Assembly (NCBI GenBank): GCA_946402335.1 | Contig: CAMIWE010000014.1 | Location: forward strand, 1 to 45,688 | Direction: 5' to 3' | Source of the DNA: an uncultured Lachnoclostridium sp. | Lineage (GTDB): Bacteria > Bacillota > Clostridia > Lachnospirales > Lachnospiraceae | DNA length: 45,688 nucleotides | In this document: positions 33,439-41,055 of the stretch, piece by piece | How the letters are laid out: each line of letters starts with the position of its first letter | Numbering within the stretch: position 1 is the stretch's first letter | The notes under the pieces: model-generated | What the model was told of the DNA's origin: nothing | Database searches by the model: none | What the model saw: only the letters and a program-made list of their open reading frames with translations | Position numbers and translations under genes: made by a program

Positions 33439-33639
33439 ATGTTAAAAACAATGAATCAGAACGAGATGCTGACCGTAAACGGCGGTTTCTACTATGTTCC
33501 CGTATATTATTACAAGATTACCTGGAGTGGAAGCTATTATTACAGAAAGCTGGTTAAGACCGGCACGGAACAGGTCGCCAGCGGCAGCGGAATCAGAAAG
33601 ATCGAAGTTATTGACGGCAAGCGTTACGTTTGTAAATAA
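33439..33639 (+). CDS. double-glycine leader peptide 2, Tyr-rich (bacteriocin-like)
   Basis: A 66-residue precursor with the 16-residue leader MLKTMNQNEMLTVNGG, aligned residue for residue with peptide 1. The predicted 50-residue mature peptide begins FYYVPVYYYKI, sharing F-x-Y-[IV]-P-V-Y with peptide 1. It has nine Tyr in two YYY clusters, one Trp, a single Cys next to the C-terminus, and nine Lys/Arg against three acidic residues (net about +6). AAAGGAGAGAG precedes the ATG. The two peptides may act as a pair, as in class IIb bacteriocins. No immunity gene is recognisable beside them. Confidence 0.8.
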   Translation: MLKTMNQNEMLTVNGGFYYVPVYYYKITWSGSYYYRKLVKTGTEQVASGSGIRKIEVIDGKRYVCK

Positions 33640-33682
33640 GCCGGACTGTCGGAATAACAGTTTTTAAAAAGAACCCAACCAG

Positions 33683-33721
33683 AGCGGGCTGAGTATGCTT
33701 CGGCATGCTTGGCTCGCTTTT
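33683..33721 (+). terminator. terminator between the peptide genes and their exporter gene
   Basis: A 16-bp stem with four G-U pairs (AGCGGGCTGAGTATGC against GCATGCTTGGCTCGCT), a TTCG loop and TTTT. A weaker ACTGT/ACAGT-TTTTT hairpin precedes it. Partial read-through would give many peptide transcripts and fewer exporter transcripts. The open frame of the exporter extends into this hairpin, which argues for the later start at 33799. Confidence 0.75.
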
Positions 33722-33798
33722 GGAGGTTAGAGAAGCCGTCGCTTTTTGTGGGTCGGAAAGCCGGCGAAACAGAACATGCGGTTTACGGAGTCAAAATC

Positions 33799-36012
33799 AT
33801 GAGATATTATTGCGTGAAGCAGTATGACATAACGGATTGCGGTGCGGCGTGCATTGCCACGATCTGCAAACAAAACGGATACCGGATTGGAATTACGAAG
33901 ATCCGCGAAGTTGCGGGAACGGATACCCAGGGAACCAATGCATACGGGATGGTCATAGCTGCAGAGAGGATGGGCTTTTCCGCAAAGTGCGTACAGGGCG
34001 AAAAAGAAGACCTGTGGTCTGGTTTTCCGCTGCCGTGTATTGCGCATATGATTGTGAACGGAGAAGTATTGCATTATGTCGTATTGCAGAAGATCACTAA
34101 GAAGTATGTCATTATCTCCGATCCCGCCAAAGGAGTCGTAAAGCTTAAGATTGAAGAATTCCTCGGCGAGACGGCGAACGATGGGAAGCCGCCCGAATAC
34201 CAGTGGACCGGCGTGCTGATCCTTCTTACGAAAAATGCGACGTTCAAAAAAGGTGTGGAAACCAAAGGTCTGTTCGGCCGGTTCTTTTCGCTCCTTGTGC
34301 CGCAGAAGAAACTGTTTCTGCATATCTTTTTAGCGTCGTTGATCTTTACGCTTTTCGGTATGCTGGGAGCCTTCTATTTCAAGGCTTTGATTGATAAAGT
34401 TCTGCCGTGCGGGCTTCGGAAAATGCTGACAACCCTTTCCGTCGGCATGATCCTTTTAAGCCTGTTCCGGGTTATCCTCGGGATGATCCGGGCGCATATG
34501 ATGCTGTACCTAAGCCAGAAGTTAGATATTTCCCTTCTGCTTGGCTACTACCGGCATGTTATGGACCTGCCCATGAGCTTCTTCGGAACACGAAGAGTCG
34601 GTGAGATCATATCCCGTTTCACGGATGCGGGAAGCGTCCGGGACGCCATTTCGGGTGCAACCCTGACCATCATGATCGATACGCTGATGGCAATCGTCGG
34701 CGCGGTGATCCTGTGCTCGCAGAATCCCGTGCTGTTCCTCGTAACGCTTGTCATTGTGATCCTTTATGCCGTGATCGTGCTTTCCTTTAAGGAACCGTAC
34801 AAAAAGCTGAACGAGCATGTTATGGAGGATAATGCCCATCTGACCTCCTACATGGTGGAATCCCTGAACGGTATCCAGACGGTAAAGGCATATAATGCAG
34901 AGCGCAGGACCAAGCATGATACGGAGAAGAAATTCGTAAAACTCCTAAAAAGCATATTCCGGTTATCCTGGGTGAGCAATGTTCAGGACGGATTGAAAAC
35001 CGTTGTAGAGCTGGTCGGCGGCGTGATCATATTGTGGATCGGTGCAGTCAGTGTCATAAACGGAAAGATGACGGTCGGCGGTCTGATCACCTTCAATGCC
35101 CTGCTTGTATATTTCTTGGATCCGATCAAGAACCTGATCGATCTGCAGCCGCAGATGCAGACGGCGGTTGTTGCGGCAGAACGTCTCGGGGAGATTCTGG
35201 ATCTTGAAGCCGAGAAAACCGAACGGGAACTTCGAAAAGCTGTTCCGAAGCACCTTAAGGAAGACATATCCATCCGCGATCTTTGCTTCCGGTACGGTAC
35301 GAGACAGCTTGTACTGGAGGATATTTCCCTGCAGATTCCGAAGGGAAGCAACGTCGCATTTGTCGGAGAAAGCGGATCAGGCAAAACGACGCTTTCCAAA
35401 CTGCTTTTACACATGTATGCGGCCGAAAAAGGCGAGATTCTGATCGGCGACCGCAGCATCGAGGACATTCAGATTGAAGCGCTTCGCGACAGAATTGCCT
35501 ACATTCCGCAGGAAACCTTTTTATTCAGCGGCAGCATTTATGAGAACCTGACGCTCGGGATGGACAACGTGACGATGGAAGACGTTGTTCATGCGACCAA
35601 GATGGCGCAGGCCCATGAATTCATTAACGAGCTTCCGCTCCGCTACGACACCTTGCTTGAGGAGAACGGTACCAACCTTTCCGGAGGCCAGCGGCAGAGG
35701 CTTGCCATCGCGAGGGCGATGCTTAAAAAGCCGGATATTCTGATTTTAGATGAGGCAACCAGCAATCTGGATTCCATCACGGAAAGGGCGTTAGATACGA
35801 CCATTCACGAATACGCGAAGGACGTCACGACGATCTTCATCGCGCACCGGCTCAGTACGATCAAAAACTGCGATAAGATTTTCGTTTTGCATAAGGGCAA
35901 AATCGTGGAAGAGGGGACGCATAAGGAACTGATTGCCCGAAACGGCAAATACGCCGAGCTTGTCAGACAGCAGTCCCTGGGCGAGTATGATTTGGGGGAG
36001 GTGACGTCATGA
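33799..36012 (+). CDS. peptidase-containing ABC transporter (C39 bacteriocin exporter)
   Basis: A 737-residue exporter that cuts double-glycine leaders and pumps out the mature peptide. The ATG at 33799 has ACGGAG upstream. Residues 1-140 are the C39 cysteine peptidase: QYDITDCGAACIATICKQNG with catalytic Cys14, HYVVLQK with the His near 92, and SDPA with the Asp near 107. Six membrane helices span about 165-430. The ATPase has Walker A GESGSGKT near 523, YIPQETFLFSGSIYENLTLG, LSGGQRQRLAIARAML near 628, LILDEATSNLD and AHRLSTI. It sits behind its two likely substrates and overlaps its adaptor gene by ATGA. Confidence 0.95.
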   Translation: MRYYCVKQYDITDCGAACIATICKQNGYRIGITKIREVAGTDTQGTNAYGMVIAAERMGFSAKCVQGEKEDLWSGFPLPCIAHMIVNGEVLHYVVLQKITKKYVIISDPAKGVVKLKIEEFLGETANDGKPPEYQWTGVLILLTKNATFKKGVETKGLFGRFFSLLVPQKKLFLHIFLASLIFTLFGMLGAFYFKALIDKVLPCGLRKMLTTLSVGMILLSLFRVILGMIRAHMMLYLSQKLDISLLLGYYRHVMDLPMSFFGTRRVGEIISRFTDAGSVRDAISGATLTIMIDTLMAIVGAVILCSQNPVLFLVTLVIVILYAVIVLSFKEPYKKLNEHVMEDNAHLTSYMVESLNGIQTVKAYNAERRTKHDTEKKFVKLLKSIFRLSWVSNVQDGLKTVVELVGGVIILWIGAVSVINGKMTVGGLITFNALLVYFLDPIKNLIDLQPQMQTAVVAAERLGEILDLEAEKTERELRKAVPKHLKEDISIRDLCFRYGTRQLVLEDISLQIPKGSNVAFVGESGSGKTTLSKLLLHMYAAEKGEILIGDRSIEDIQIEALRDRIAYIPQETFLFSGSIYENLTLGMDNVTMEDVVHATKMAQAHEFINELPLRYDTLLEENGTNLSGGQRQRLAIARAMLKKPDILILDEATSNLDSITERALDTTIHEYAKDVTTIFIAHRLSTIKNCDKIFVLHKGKIVEEGTHKELIARNGKYAELVRQQSLGEYDLGEVTS

Positions 36013-36800
36013 AACCGATCATCATCGAAATGAAGGAACTTTCGGAAAGCACCGAGATTTATGAGAAGAAACCAAACCCGGCAATCGTGTGGTTTATATA
36101 CATTCTGCTCGGGATTATTGTAATCTCCGTTTTATGGATGGCATTTTCCGAAACGGAGATTGTCACCGAAGCTCCGGGAGCAATCGTTTATACGGACGAT
36201 GTTTCCGAAGTCATATGCGAATACAACGCGAGAATCGCAAAGAGAATCGTTGAGGACGGACAGTATGTTACGGAAGGAACCGTGCTGTATGAACTGAAAC
36301 TGCTGAAGGACGAAAAAGAACAAAAGGACGACGGGGAAGACAAAGAGGAGGATCTTACAGACGGGAATACGGTGATCCGCGCGAAAGAGAACGGATACTT
36401 CTATTCGGCCGGAGGAGATGCCGGAACGGTTATGCGGGAGGAGAGTATCGTGGGATATCTTTTCCAAAAGCCCAAGAAGACCTTCCGTGCCCAGATTTAT
36501 ATTGATGCAGGGGACATCGGACAGATCCGGGAAGGACAGAAGGTGAAATTGGAAATCGATGTACTGCCCTCGGCGGAATACGGAACCATAACAGGGTATG
36601 TCCGCTCGATTGCGCAGGAGGCGGAATGGAATCAGGAAAGCGGAATCTCCTTCTTCCCGGCCTGCGTGGAATTTGAGGAAAATGCACTGACCGACCGGGA
36701 CGGCAGGGATGTTTCGTTAAGGAGCGGACTGCTGTGCCGGGCCAAAATAGTAACCGACAGGAAGAAAATTCTTTCGTATGTCTGGGAATATATACGTTAA
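36009..36800 (+). CDS. short HlyD/BlpB-like export adaptor
   Basis: A 263-residue accessory protein of the exporter. One N-terminal membrane helix (IVWFIYILLGIIVISVLWMAF, about residues 28-48) is followed by a lipoyl/barrel-like core (APGAIVYTDDVSEVICEYNARIAKRIVEDGQYVTEGTVLYELK, then GYFYSAGGDAGTVMREESIVGYLF) and a beta-rich end. The usual adaptors are about 450 residues with a long coiled-coil hairpin between the lipoyl halves; here that insert is only a short acidic stretch (KDDGEDKEEDLTDG). It starts inside the exporter gene (ATGA) and ends the operon. Confidence 0.8.
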   Translation: MKPIIIEMKELSESTEIYEKKPNPAIVWFIYILLGIIVISVLWMAFSETEIVTEAPGAIVYTDDVSEVICEYNARIAKRIVEDGQYVTEGTVLYELKLLKDEKEQKDDGEDKEEDLTDGNTVIRAKENGYFYSAGGDAGTVMREESIVGYLFQKPKKTFRAQIYIDAGDIGQIREGQKVKLEIDVLPSAEYGTITGYVRSIAQEAEWNQESGISFFPACVEFEENALTDRDGRDVSLRSGLLCRAKIVTDRKKILSYVWEYIR

Positions 36801-36808
36801 CCAGCGAA

Positions 36809-36837
36809 TTGACGAAGACGACGCATGCGCCTATAAT
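36809..36837 (+). promoter_or_regulatory. promoter of the GH31 glycosidase
   Basis: TTGACG (36809-36814), 17 bases, TATAAT (36832-36837), immediately after the adaptor stop. The leader is about 80 bases. Confidence 0.75.
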
Positions 36838-36922
36838 AAAATCAGCGCGTGTGTCGTTTTTTGTATGAAAAAAGCAGTGTACAAACCATTGTGACGGATA
36901 AGCGAAAGAGAGGATAAAAACC

Positions 36923-39214
36923 ATGTTGCCAGTCATGAAACCAAAGAGCAGAACCATCACCGCATGCGAGCGAAAGGGCGATACCCTTTGGCTTCGCGCG
37001 GATTTCGGAACGCTTGTGTTATGCCCGAAGTCGGAAAGGATTGTCCGGGTGATTTATACGCTTGATGAAGCACCCTCCGGGGCGGAAAGACCGGGCGTTG
37101 TGTGCGGACAGTCTTTCGGAGAGTGGACTTTTGAAGAAAACGAACAGGAGATTGTCCTGACGCTTCCGGGCGTTACGGTCCGCGTGTTACGAAAAAGCGG
37201 AGCGGTGTCCTTCTTTCACCCGGATGGGAACAGGCTTTTTTCGGAACGTTCCCGCGACCCCAAAGAGTTTGAGCAGTTTGAAACGTTCCGCTTGGCCGAT
37301 ATTCCGCAGAAGACCAGGATAATCGATACGGCGGACGGGAAGAAGGAAGTACTTGAAGATCCGGTCAAGATTCCGACAGGAAAGAGCTTTCATATCCGGT
37401 TGCATTTTACGCCGGGCGATGAAGCGCTTTACGGACTCGGGCAGCAGGAAAAGGGATTCGCATCCTTGCGTGGCCGCACGATATACGGACACCAGGCGAA
37501 CCGGAAGATCGCCGTTCCGATGTTCGTTTCAACGGCAGGATACGGTATTCTTGCCGACACATACAGCCCGTTTGTGTTTCATGACGATCAAAGCGGGGCG
37601 TATCTCTACATCGAGGCGGATTGTGAGCTGAACTATTATTTCATTGCGGGAAGCATGAATGAAGTGACCGCCGGCTACCGGTTCCTTACCGGCAAAGCGG
37701 CCATGCTTCCGAAGTGGGCATACGGATTTGTCCAGTCGAAGGAACGCTACGAAACGCAGGAGGATATCCTTAGTACGGTCGCCAGGGCAAGAGAGCTCGG
37801 GATTGGAATGGACTGTATCGTGCAGGACTGGCTCACGTGGCCCGATAATCAATGGGGACAGAAATCCTATGATGAGAAGCGCTACCCGGATCCGGCCGGC
37901 ATGATTTCGAAGCTGCATGATTCGAATGTGCACTATATGGTATCCATCTGGCCGACTATGGCGGAAGGCACCCCGGATCATAAAGAATTTGCAGAGAAGA
38001 AACTGTTCCTGCCGGCGAGCGACGTATATAACGCCTTTCAAAAAGAGGCGAGAGAGTTATATTTTTCGCAGCTTAAACGGACGCATTTTGCGTACGGGAC
38101 CGATGCCTGGTGGTGTGACAGCAGTGAACCGTTTACTCCGGAATGGAATCATGTGCTTCGGCCGGAGGAAGGAGATCTGTACCGCGAATACTGCAGCGAA
38201 GCAGGACTTCGGATGCCTTATGAATATGCAAATGCTTTTCCGCTTTTCCATGCGATGGGAATTTATGAAGGGCAGCGCGCGGCGATGACGGAGTGTGAGA
38301 CTGACGGAAAAGGCGGACGCGTACCCGAAAAGCGTGTCTGCAACCTGACAAGGAGCGCTTATACCGGACAGCAGCGTTACGGCACAATCATGTGGTCCGG
38401 AGACACGGCGGCAAGCTGGAAAACGTTCCGTGACCAGATTCCGATCGGGCTGCATTTCTGCGCTTCCGGGCTTCCGTACTGGACGACGGATGTCGGCGCA
38501 TTTTTCGTGAAAAAGGGAATTCACTGGTACTGGGACGGGCATTACGACCGGACGACCGAGGACCCCGCCTATTGCGAATTATATACAAGATGGTATCAAT
38601 ACGCGGCATTTCTGCCGATGTTCCGTGCGCACGGCACGGACTGCGAGAGAGAACTGTGGAGCTTCGGAGGAATGTTTTACGATGCGATGATTGCCGCCAA
38701 CCGGCTCCGCTATAGTCTGATGCCTTACATCTATTCCGAGGCGGGAAAGGTGTGGCTTGAAGACCGTTCGCTCATCCGGTTCCTCGCATTTGACTACGCG
38801 GAAGACAGGAATACGTGGGAGATTACCGACCAGTTCCTGTTCGGAGAATCGATGATGGTATGCCCCGTGGTAACCCCGATGTACTACGACGAGGACGGAG
38901 CGGTCCTTGGGGACGTTTCGAAGACAAGGGAAGTGTACTTCCCGAAAGGGTGCGACTGGTATGACTTTACAACCGGGCAGAAATACCCGGGTGGCTGTAC
39001 CGCGGTCGTGGAGGCCGGAATAGAACGGATCCCGCTTTTTGTGAAGGCCGGAAGCATCATTCCGATGCGTTTGCCGGCGCTTTCCACACAAGAGCAGAAT
39101 GACGGGTTTACCTTCCGCCGGTTCGGCGCGGGGGCCGGTTATGAACTGTATGACGACGCAGGGGACGGATACGGGTACGAAGAAGGTGCGTATACGCTAA
39201 AGCATATCGAGTGA
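36923..39214 (+). CDS. glycoside hydrolase family 31 (alpha-glucosidase/alpha-xylosidase type)
   Basis: A 763-residue cytoplasmic glycosidase without signal peptide. An N-terminal beta-domain (residues 1-230) includes LYGLGQQEKGFASLRG. The catalytic barrel then shows GIGMDCIVQDWLTWPDNQWGQKSYD, DAWWCDSSEP with the nucleophile Asp, and WSGDTAASWKTFRDQI with the acid/base Asp. LPYWTTDVGAFF, PMFRAHGTDCERELW and RYSLMPYIYSEAG follow. The C-terminal beta-domains contain GCDWYDFTTGQKYPGG and PLFVKAGSIIPM. AGAGAGG precedes the ATG; an ATG four codons later is also possible. It probably removes alpha-linked glucose or xylose from oligosaccharides. Confidence 0.92.
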   Translation: MLPVMKPKSRTITACERKGDTLWLRADFGTLVLCPKSERIVRVIYTLDEAPSGAERPGVVCGQSFGEWTFEENEQEIVLTLPGVTVRVLRKSGAVSFFHPDGNRLFSERSRDPKEFEQFETFRLADIPQKTRIIDTADGKKEVLEDPVKIPTGKSFHIRLHFTPGDEALYGLGQQEKGFASLRGRTIYGHQANRKIAVPMFVSTAGYGILADTYSPFVFHDDQSGAYLYIEADCELNYYFIAGSMNEVTAGYRFLTGKAAMLPKWAYGFVQSKERYETQEDILSTVARARELGIGMDCIVQDWLTWPDNQWGQKSYDEKRYPDPAGMISKLHDSNVHYMVSIWPTMAEGTPDHKEFAEKKLFLPASDVYNAFQKEARELYFSQLKRTHFAYGTDAWWCDSSEPFTPEWNHVLRPEEGDLYREYCSEAGLRMPYEYANAFPLFHAMGIYEGQRAAMTECETDGKGGRVPEKRVCNLTRSAYTGQQRYGTIMWSGDTAASWKTFRDQIPIGLHFCASGLPYWTTDVGAFFVKKGIHWYWDGHYDRTTEDPAYCELYTRWYQYAAFLPMFRAHGTDCERELWSFGGMFYDAMIAANRLRYSLMPYIYSEAGKVWLEDRSLIRFLAFDYAEDRNTWEITDQFLFGESMMVCPVVTPMYYDEDGAVLGDVSKTREVYFPKGCDWYDFTTGQKYPGGCTAVVEAGIERIPLFVKAGSIIPMRLPALSTQEQNDGFTFRRFGAGAGYELYDDAGDGYGYEEGAYTLKHIE

Positions 39215-39258
39215 GGCGGATCGGGCCGGTGCATCGCCATAGATAAAGGATAGAAAAC

Positions 39259-39452
39259 ATGATAACAATTTCAAAACAACAGGCGGCGCAGTTTATCTTT
39301 TTGAAGCAGGGGCTGATCGGAGCGTTCCGGACCGGAAGGCCGGTGTTCTTGAGGTAAAGGAACTGTGGTGGGAGCCGGGAGTGCGGGTGACAAAGGCACT
39401 GGAAAAGGCGCTTTGGAAGAAACTTCGGGAGTTCGCGGAGTGGAACGGTGTA
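39259..39452 (+). pseudogene. YcaQ/AlkX-family gene remnant with internal deletion
   Basis: The frame from 39259 reads MITISKQQAAQFIFLKQGLIG, like the start of YcaQ-family winged-helix proteins (interstrand cross-link DNA glycosylases), and then hits a stop at 39355. In another frame the sequence continues DRKAGVLEVKELWWEPGVR and KALWKKLREFAEWNG, which resembles the far C-terminus of the same family. About 300 residues between the two ends are missing, with the junction near 39320-39335. I infer an internal deletion plus frame change. AAAGGA lies before the ATG, as for an old intact gene. Confidence 0.6.
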
Positions 39453-39470
39453 GTTTCCCAGAGACCACTC

Positions 39471-39497
39471 GTGCCCGGGTCGCCTCCGGGTGCTTTT
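39471..39497 (+). terminator. terminator after the YcaQ remnant
   Basis: Stem CCCGG/CCGGG extended by G-U pairs and a G-C pair, followed by TTTT. It would end a transcript of the former YcaQ-like gene before the flavin reductase gene. Confidence 0.55.
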
Positions 39498-39551
39498 CGT
39501 TTGCCACGGCAGGATTCTTATGTTGGCTTTTGTAAGGAGGGAAGGAAAAAG

Positions 39552-40211
39552 ATGAAATACCAATACAAAGAAATGCCTGAATCTATGAGTGGGACATACG
39601 GAGAATTTGCAAAAAACTTCGGATTTGATTGGAAAGAATTTATAATGGGAATACCGACACCGATGTTTCTTGTCACAACCTATAAATCTAATGGACAGCC
39701 AAATGCTACGATGCAGTCATGGGCAGGGTTTACGAGTGCGAATCATGGAGGCGGGTATTACGTGATTCTATGCAGCGTGAATAAGAGAGGACATCTTTAC
39801 CAAAGCTTAAATGAAAAGAAGGTAGCAGTGCTGAATTTCATGTCATCTGATTTATACGAAGCCTGCATGAAGACAATACAGAACAATCAGTTCGAGGCGG
39901 ATGAGATAACTTCGTCAGGGCTTACTGCGGAGAAAGCTTCATGGGTAGAAGCACCGATGGTCGCTGAATGTTTCATGAACCTTGAGTGCAGGTATTTGTG
40001 GGAGAAAGAAATTGTACCGGGTGATGATCATGTTATGATCTGCCTTGAAGTCGTAGGCGGGCATATAGAGAAGGATTATATGGAGGATATGTTTGGAGAT
40101 AAAGGGGTTCTTTACAATGTCCATTATCCGATAAATCCGGAAGACGTGAAAGAAAAAGGTTGCGATTATGTGGCTGCACTTAGGAAAGTAAATCAATCCT
40201 ACGAATACTGA
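39552..40211 (+). CDS. flavin reductase family protein (FMN-binding split barrel)
   Basis: A 219-residue protein. The ATG at 39552 has GGAGGGAAGG upstream; the open frame runs back through the YcaQ remnant. PTPMFLVTTYKSNGQPNATMQSWAGFTS, HGGGYYVILCSVNKRGHLYQSLNEKKVAVLNFMS and MVAECFMNLECRYLWEKEI fit the flavin-reductase-like (DIM6/NTAB) split-barrel family that binds FMN. The partner is unknown. The gene is visibly more AT-rich than the genes to its left (codons such as ATA, TTA and AAA are frequent), suggesting recent transfer, and it lies between a gene remnant and a likely element boundary. Confidence 0.85.
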   Translation: MKYQYKEMPESMSGTYGEFAKNFGFDWKEFIMGIPTPMFLVTTYKSNGQPNATMQSWAGFTSANHGGGYYVILCSVNKRGHLYQSLNEKKVAVLNFMSSDLYEACMKTIQNNQFEADEITSSGLTAEKASWVEAPMVAECFMNLECRYLWEKEIVPGDDHVMICLEVVGGHIEKDYMEDMFGDKGVLYNVHYPINPEDVKEKGCDYVAALRKVNQSYEY

Positions 40212-40277
40212 TGAGATATGAAATATATGAGCAAAACTACGATTGAAAAAATTTCTGAAGTGTAAAGGATACGAAAA

Positions 40278-40328
40278 ATGATAAAGGTACTTTTCATCTG
40301 CCACGGCAAGATATTCACTTTTTTCTGA
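40278..40328 (+). pseudogene. truncated start of a low-molecular-weight phosphotyrosine phosphatase gene (copy 1)
   Basis: The frame reads MIKVLFICHGKIFTFF and stops. The first 12 residues match the N-terminus of LMW-PTP (typically MIKVLFVCHGNICRSPMAE), including the P-loop cysteine, and then diverge exactly after the codon for the Ile of CHGNI. An AAAGGA ribosome binding site precedes the ATG. This looks like the left gene fragment made by insertion of an element in the P-loop region. Confidence 0.6.
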
Positions 40329-40366
40329 AAAGCCTTATTCTACTAAGGGTTCACGAGATTGTGAAA

Positions 40367-40400
40367 CCAGTTTTAGACCAGTTTTAGACCAGTAAAAACC
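40367..40400 (+). repeat. tandem CCAGTTTTAGA repeats, copy 1
   Basis: Three overlapping copies of CCAGTTTTAGA/CCAGTAAAAA. The 20 bases TTTAGACCAGTTTTAGACCA (40372-40391) recur exactly at 40588-40607. Each copy follows a truncated phosphatase start. The surrounding 40211-40745 is AT-rich with no full gene; I see only the two phosphatase remnants, these repeats and one terminator. Confidence 0.7.
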
Positions 40401-40471
40401 ACAAAAAAAGGGCATTTTTTATCTATTATCCTGATATATTCCGGTCTCTATGAGGAGAGTACGATAAGAGT

Positions 40472-40510
40472 ATGATAAGAGTACTATTCATTTGCTGGGG
40501 CAATATCTAA
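40472..40510 (+). pseudogene. truncated start of a low-molecular-weight phosphotyrosine phosphatase gene (copy 2)
   Basis: The frame reads MIRVLFICWGNI and then a stop codon. It again matches the LMW-PTP N-terminus and breaks at the same codon as copy 1. It differs from copy 1 at several bases, so it is not a simple recent duplication. An 11-bp near-repeat (ACGATAAGAGT, ATGATAAGAGT) overlaps the start codon. Confidence 0.6.
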
Positions 40511-40587
40511 CTGGTTTGTCAGCAACATGTTAGAAACCTAGGTTTTTCAAGGAATTTTCAAAGTTCTCGGATATTGCAAAAAGGTGA

Positions 40588-40607
40588 TTTAGACCAGTTT
40601 TAGACCA
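40588..40607 (+). repeat. 20-bp direct repeat, copy 2
   Basis: TTTAGACCAGTTTTAGACCA, identical to 40372-40391, 216 bp downstream of it and 78 bp after the second phosphatase remnant. It may be an end sequence or recombinase-binding site of the integrated element. Confidence 0.7.
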
Positions 40608-40690
40608 CTAGAATTGGAACTAAGAGTAAAGATTGAGCCTGTTCTAAGAAGTTTTTTATAAGTACACAACCAGGGATTGTTAAGAACCGC

Positions 40691-40738
40691 CCGGTGAAGT
40701 GTGGAATTATGTATCCATACTTCACCGGTTTTTCTTTT
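40691..40738 (+). terminator. intrinsic terminator at the element edge
   Basis: Stem CCGGTGAAGT/ACTTCACCGG with an inner TGGA/TCCA pair and TTTTTCTTTT after it. It points rightward and would stop transcription entering from the left, protecting the minus-strand RHH gene and the par region. Confidence 0.8.
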
Positions 40739-40744
40739 ATAAAA

Positions 40745-40957
40745 CTATTCTTGGTCGCGAACCATAGCTTCATCAATTGCTCGATGAATGAAAGTTGAAA
40801 CGCTTTCGCCCATTTGCTCGGCATGAGCTTTGACGGTGGCGCGTTCCTCTCGTGTGAGACGAACTTTTAACTCGACAAAACGTGCATTGTATTTTTTGTT
40901 GGCTCGTCTACGAGCCTCGGTCATTGGTGTATGGGAAGTCGATTGGGCATCACTCAT
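40745..40957 (-). CDS. ribbon-helix-helix type DNA-binding protein
   Basis: A 70-residue basic protein starting MSDAQSTSHTP. The ATG at 40957 has GGAGGT ten bases upstream; the frame runs back to 41011 without support. The core FVELKVRLTREERATVKAHAEQMGESVSTFIHRAIDEAM has the RHH layout: one strand (VELKVRLT) and two helices, with TREERATVKAHAEQMGES-x-STFI as in Arc/MetJ-like and plasmid accessory proteins. It is divergent from the par genes and probably represses the shared intergenic region or acts in element control. Confidence 0.8.
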   Translation of the reverse strand: MSDAQSTSHTPMTEARRRANKKYNARFVELKVRLTREERATVKAHAEQMGESVSTFIHRAIDEAMVRDQE

Positions 40958-41009
40958 GGGTATTTGCACCTCCGTAAAAAAGTTACTGGGAACAGTATAC
41001 CACAAACTC

Positions 41010-41027
41010 ATACATAAGACTATGTAT
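41010..41027. promoter_or_regulatory. operator-like inverted repeat between RHH and par genes
   Basis: A perfect inverted repeat ATACATA-AGAC-TATGTAT in the divergent intergenic region (40957-41056). The neighbouring RHH protein is the obvious candidate binder, because such proteins use short palindromes; this is inferred from position. Confidence 0.5.
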
Positions 41028-41055
41028 TTTTCAAAAATGATAAGGAGGTTTTATT

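Noticed and set aside
36851-36866. A single TGTCGTTTTTTG near the GH31 promoter, similar to the LytTR boxes
   Set aside because: It is a lone half-site, lies downstream of the -10 rather than upstream of a -35, and has no partner 20 bp away.
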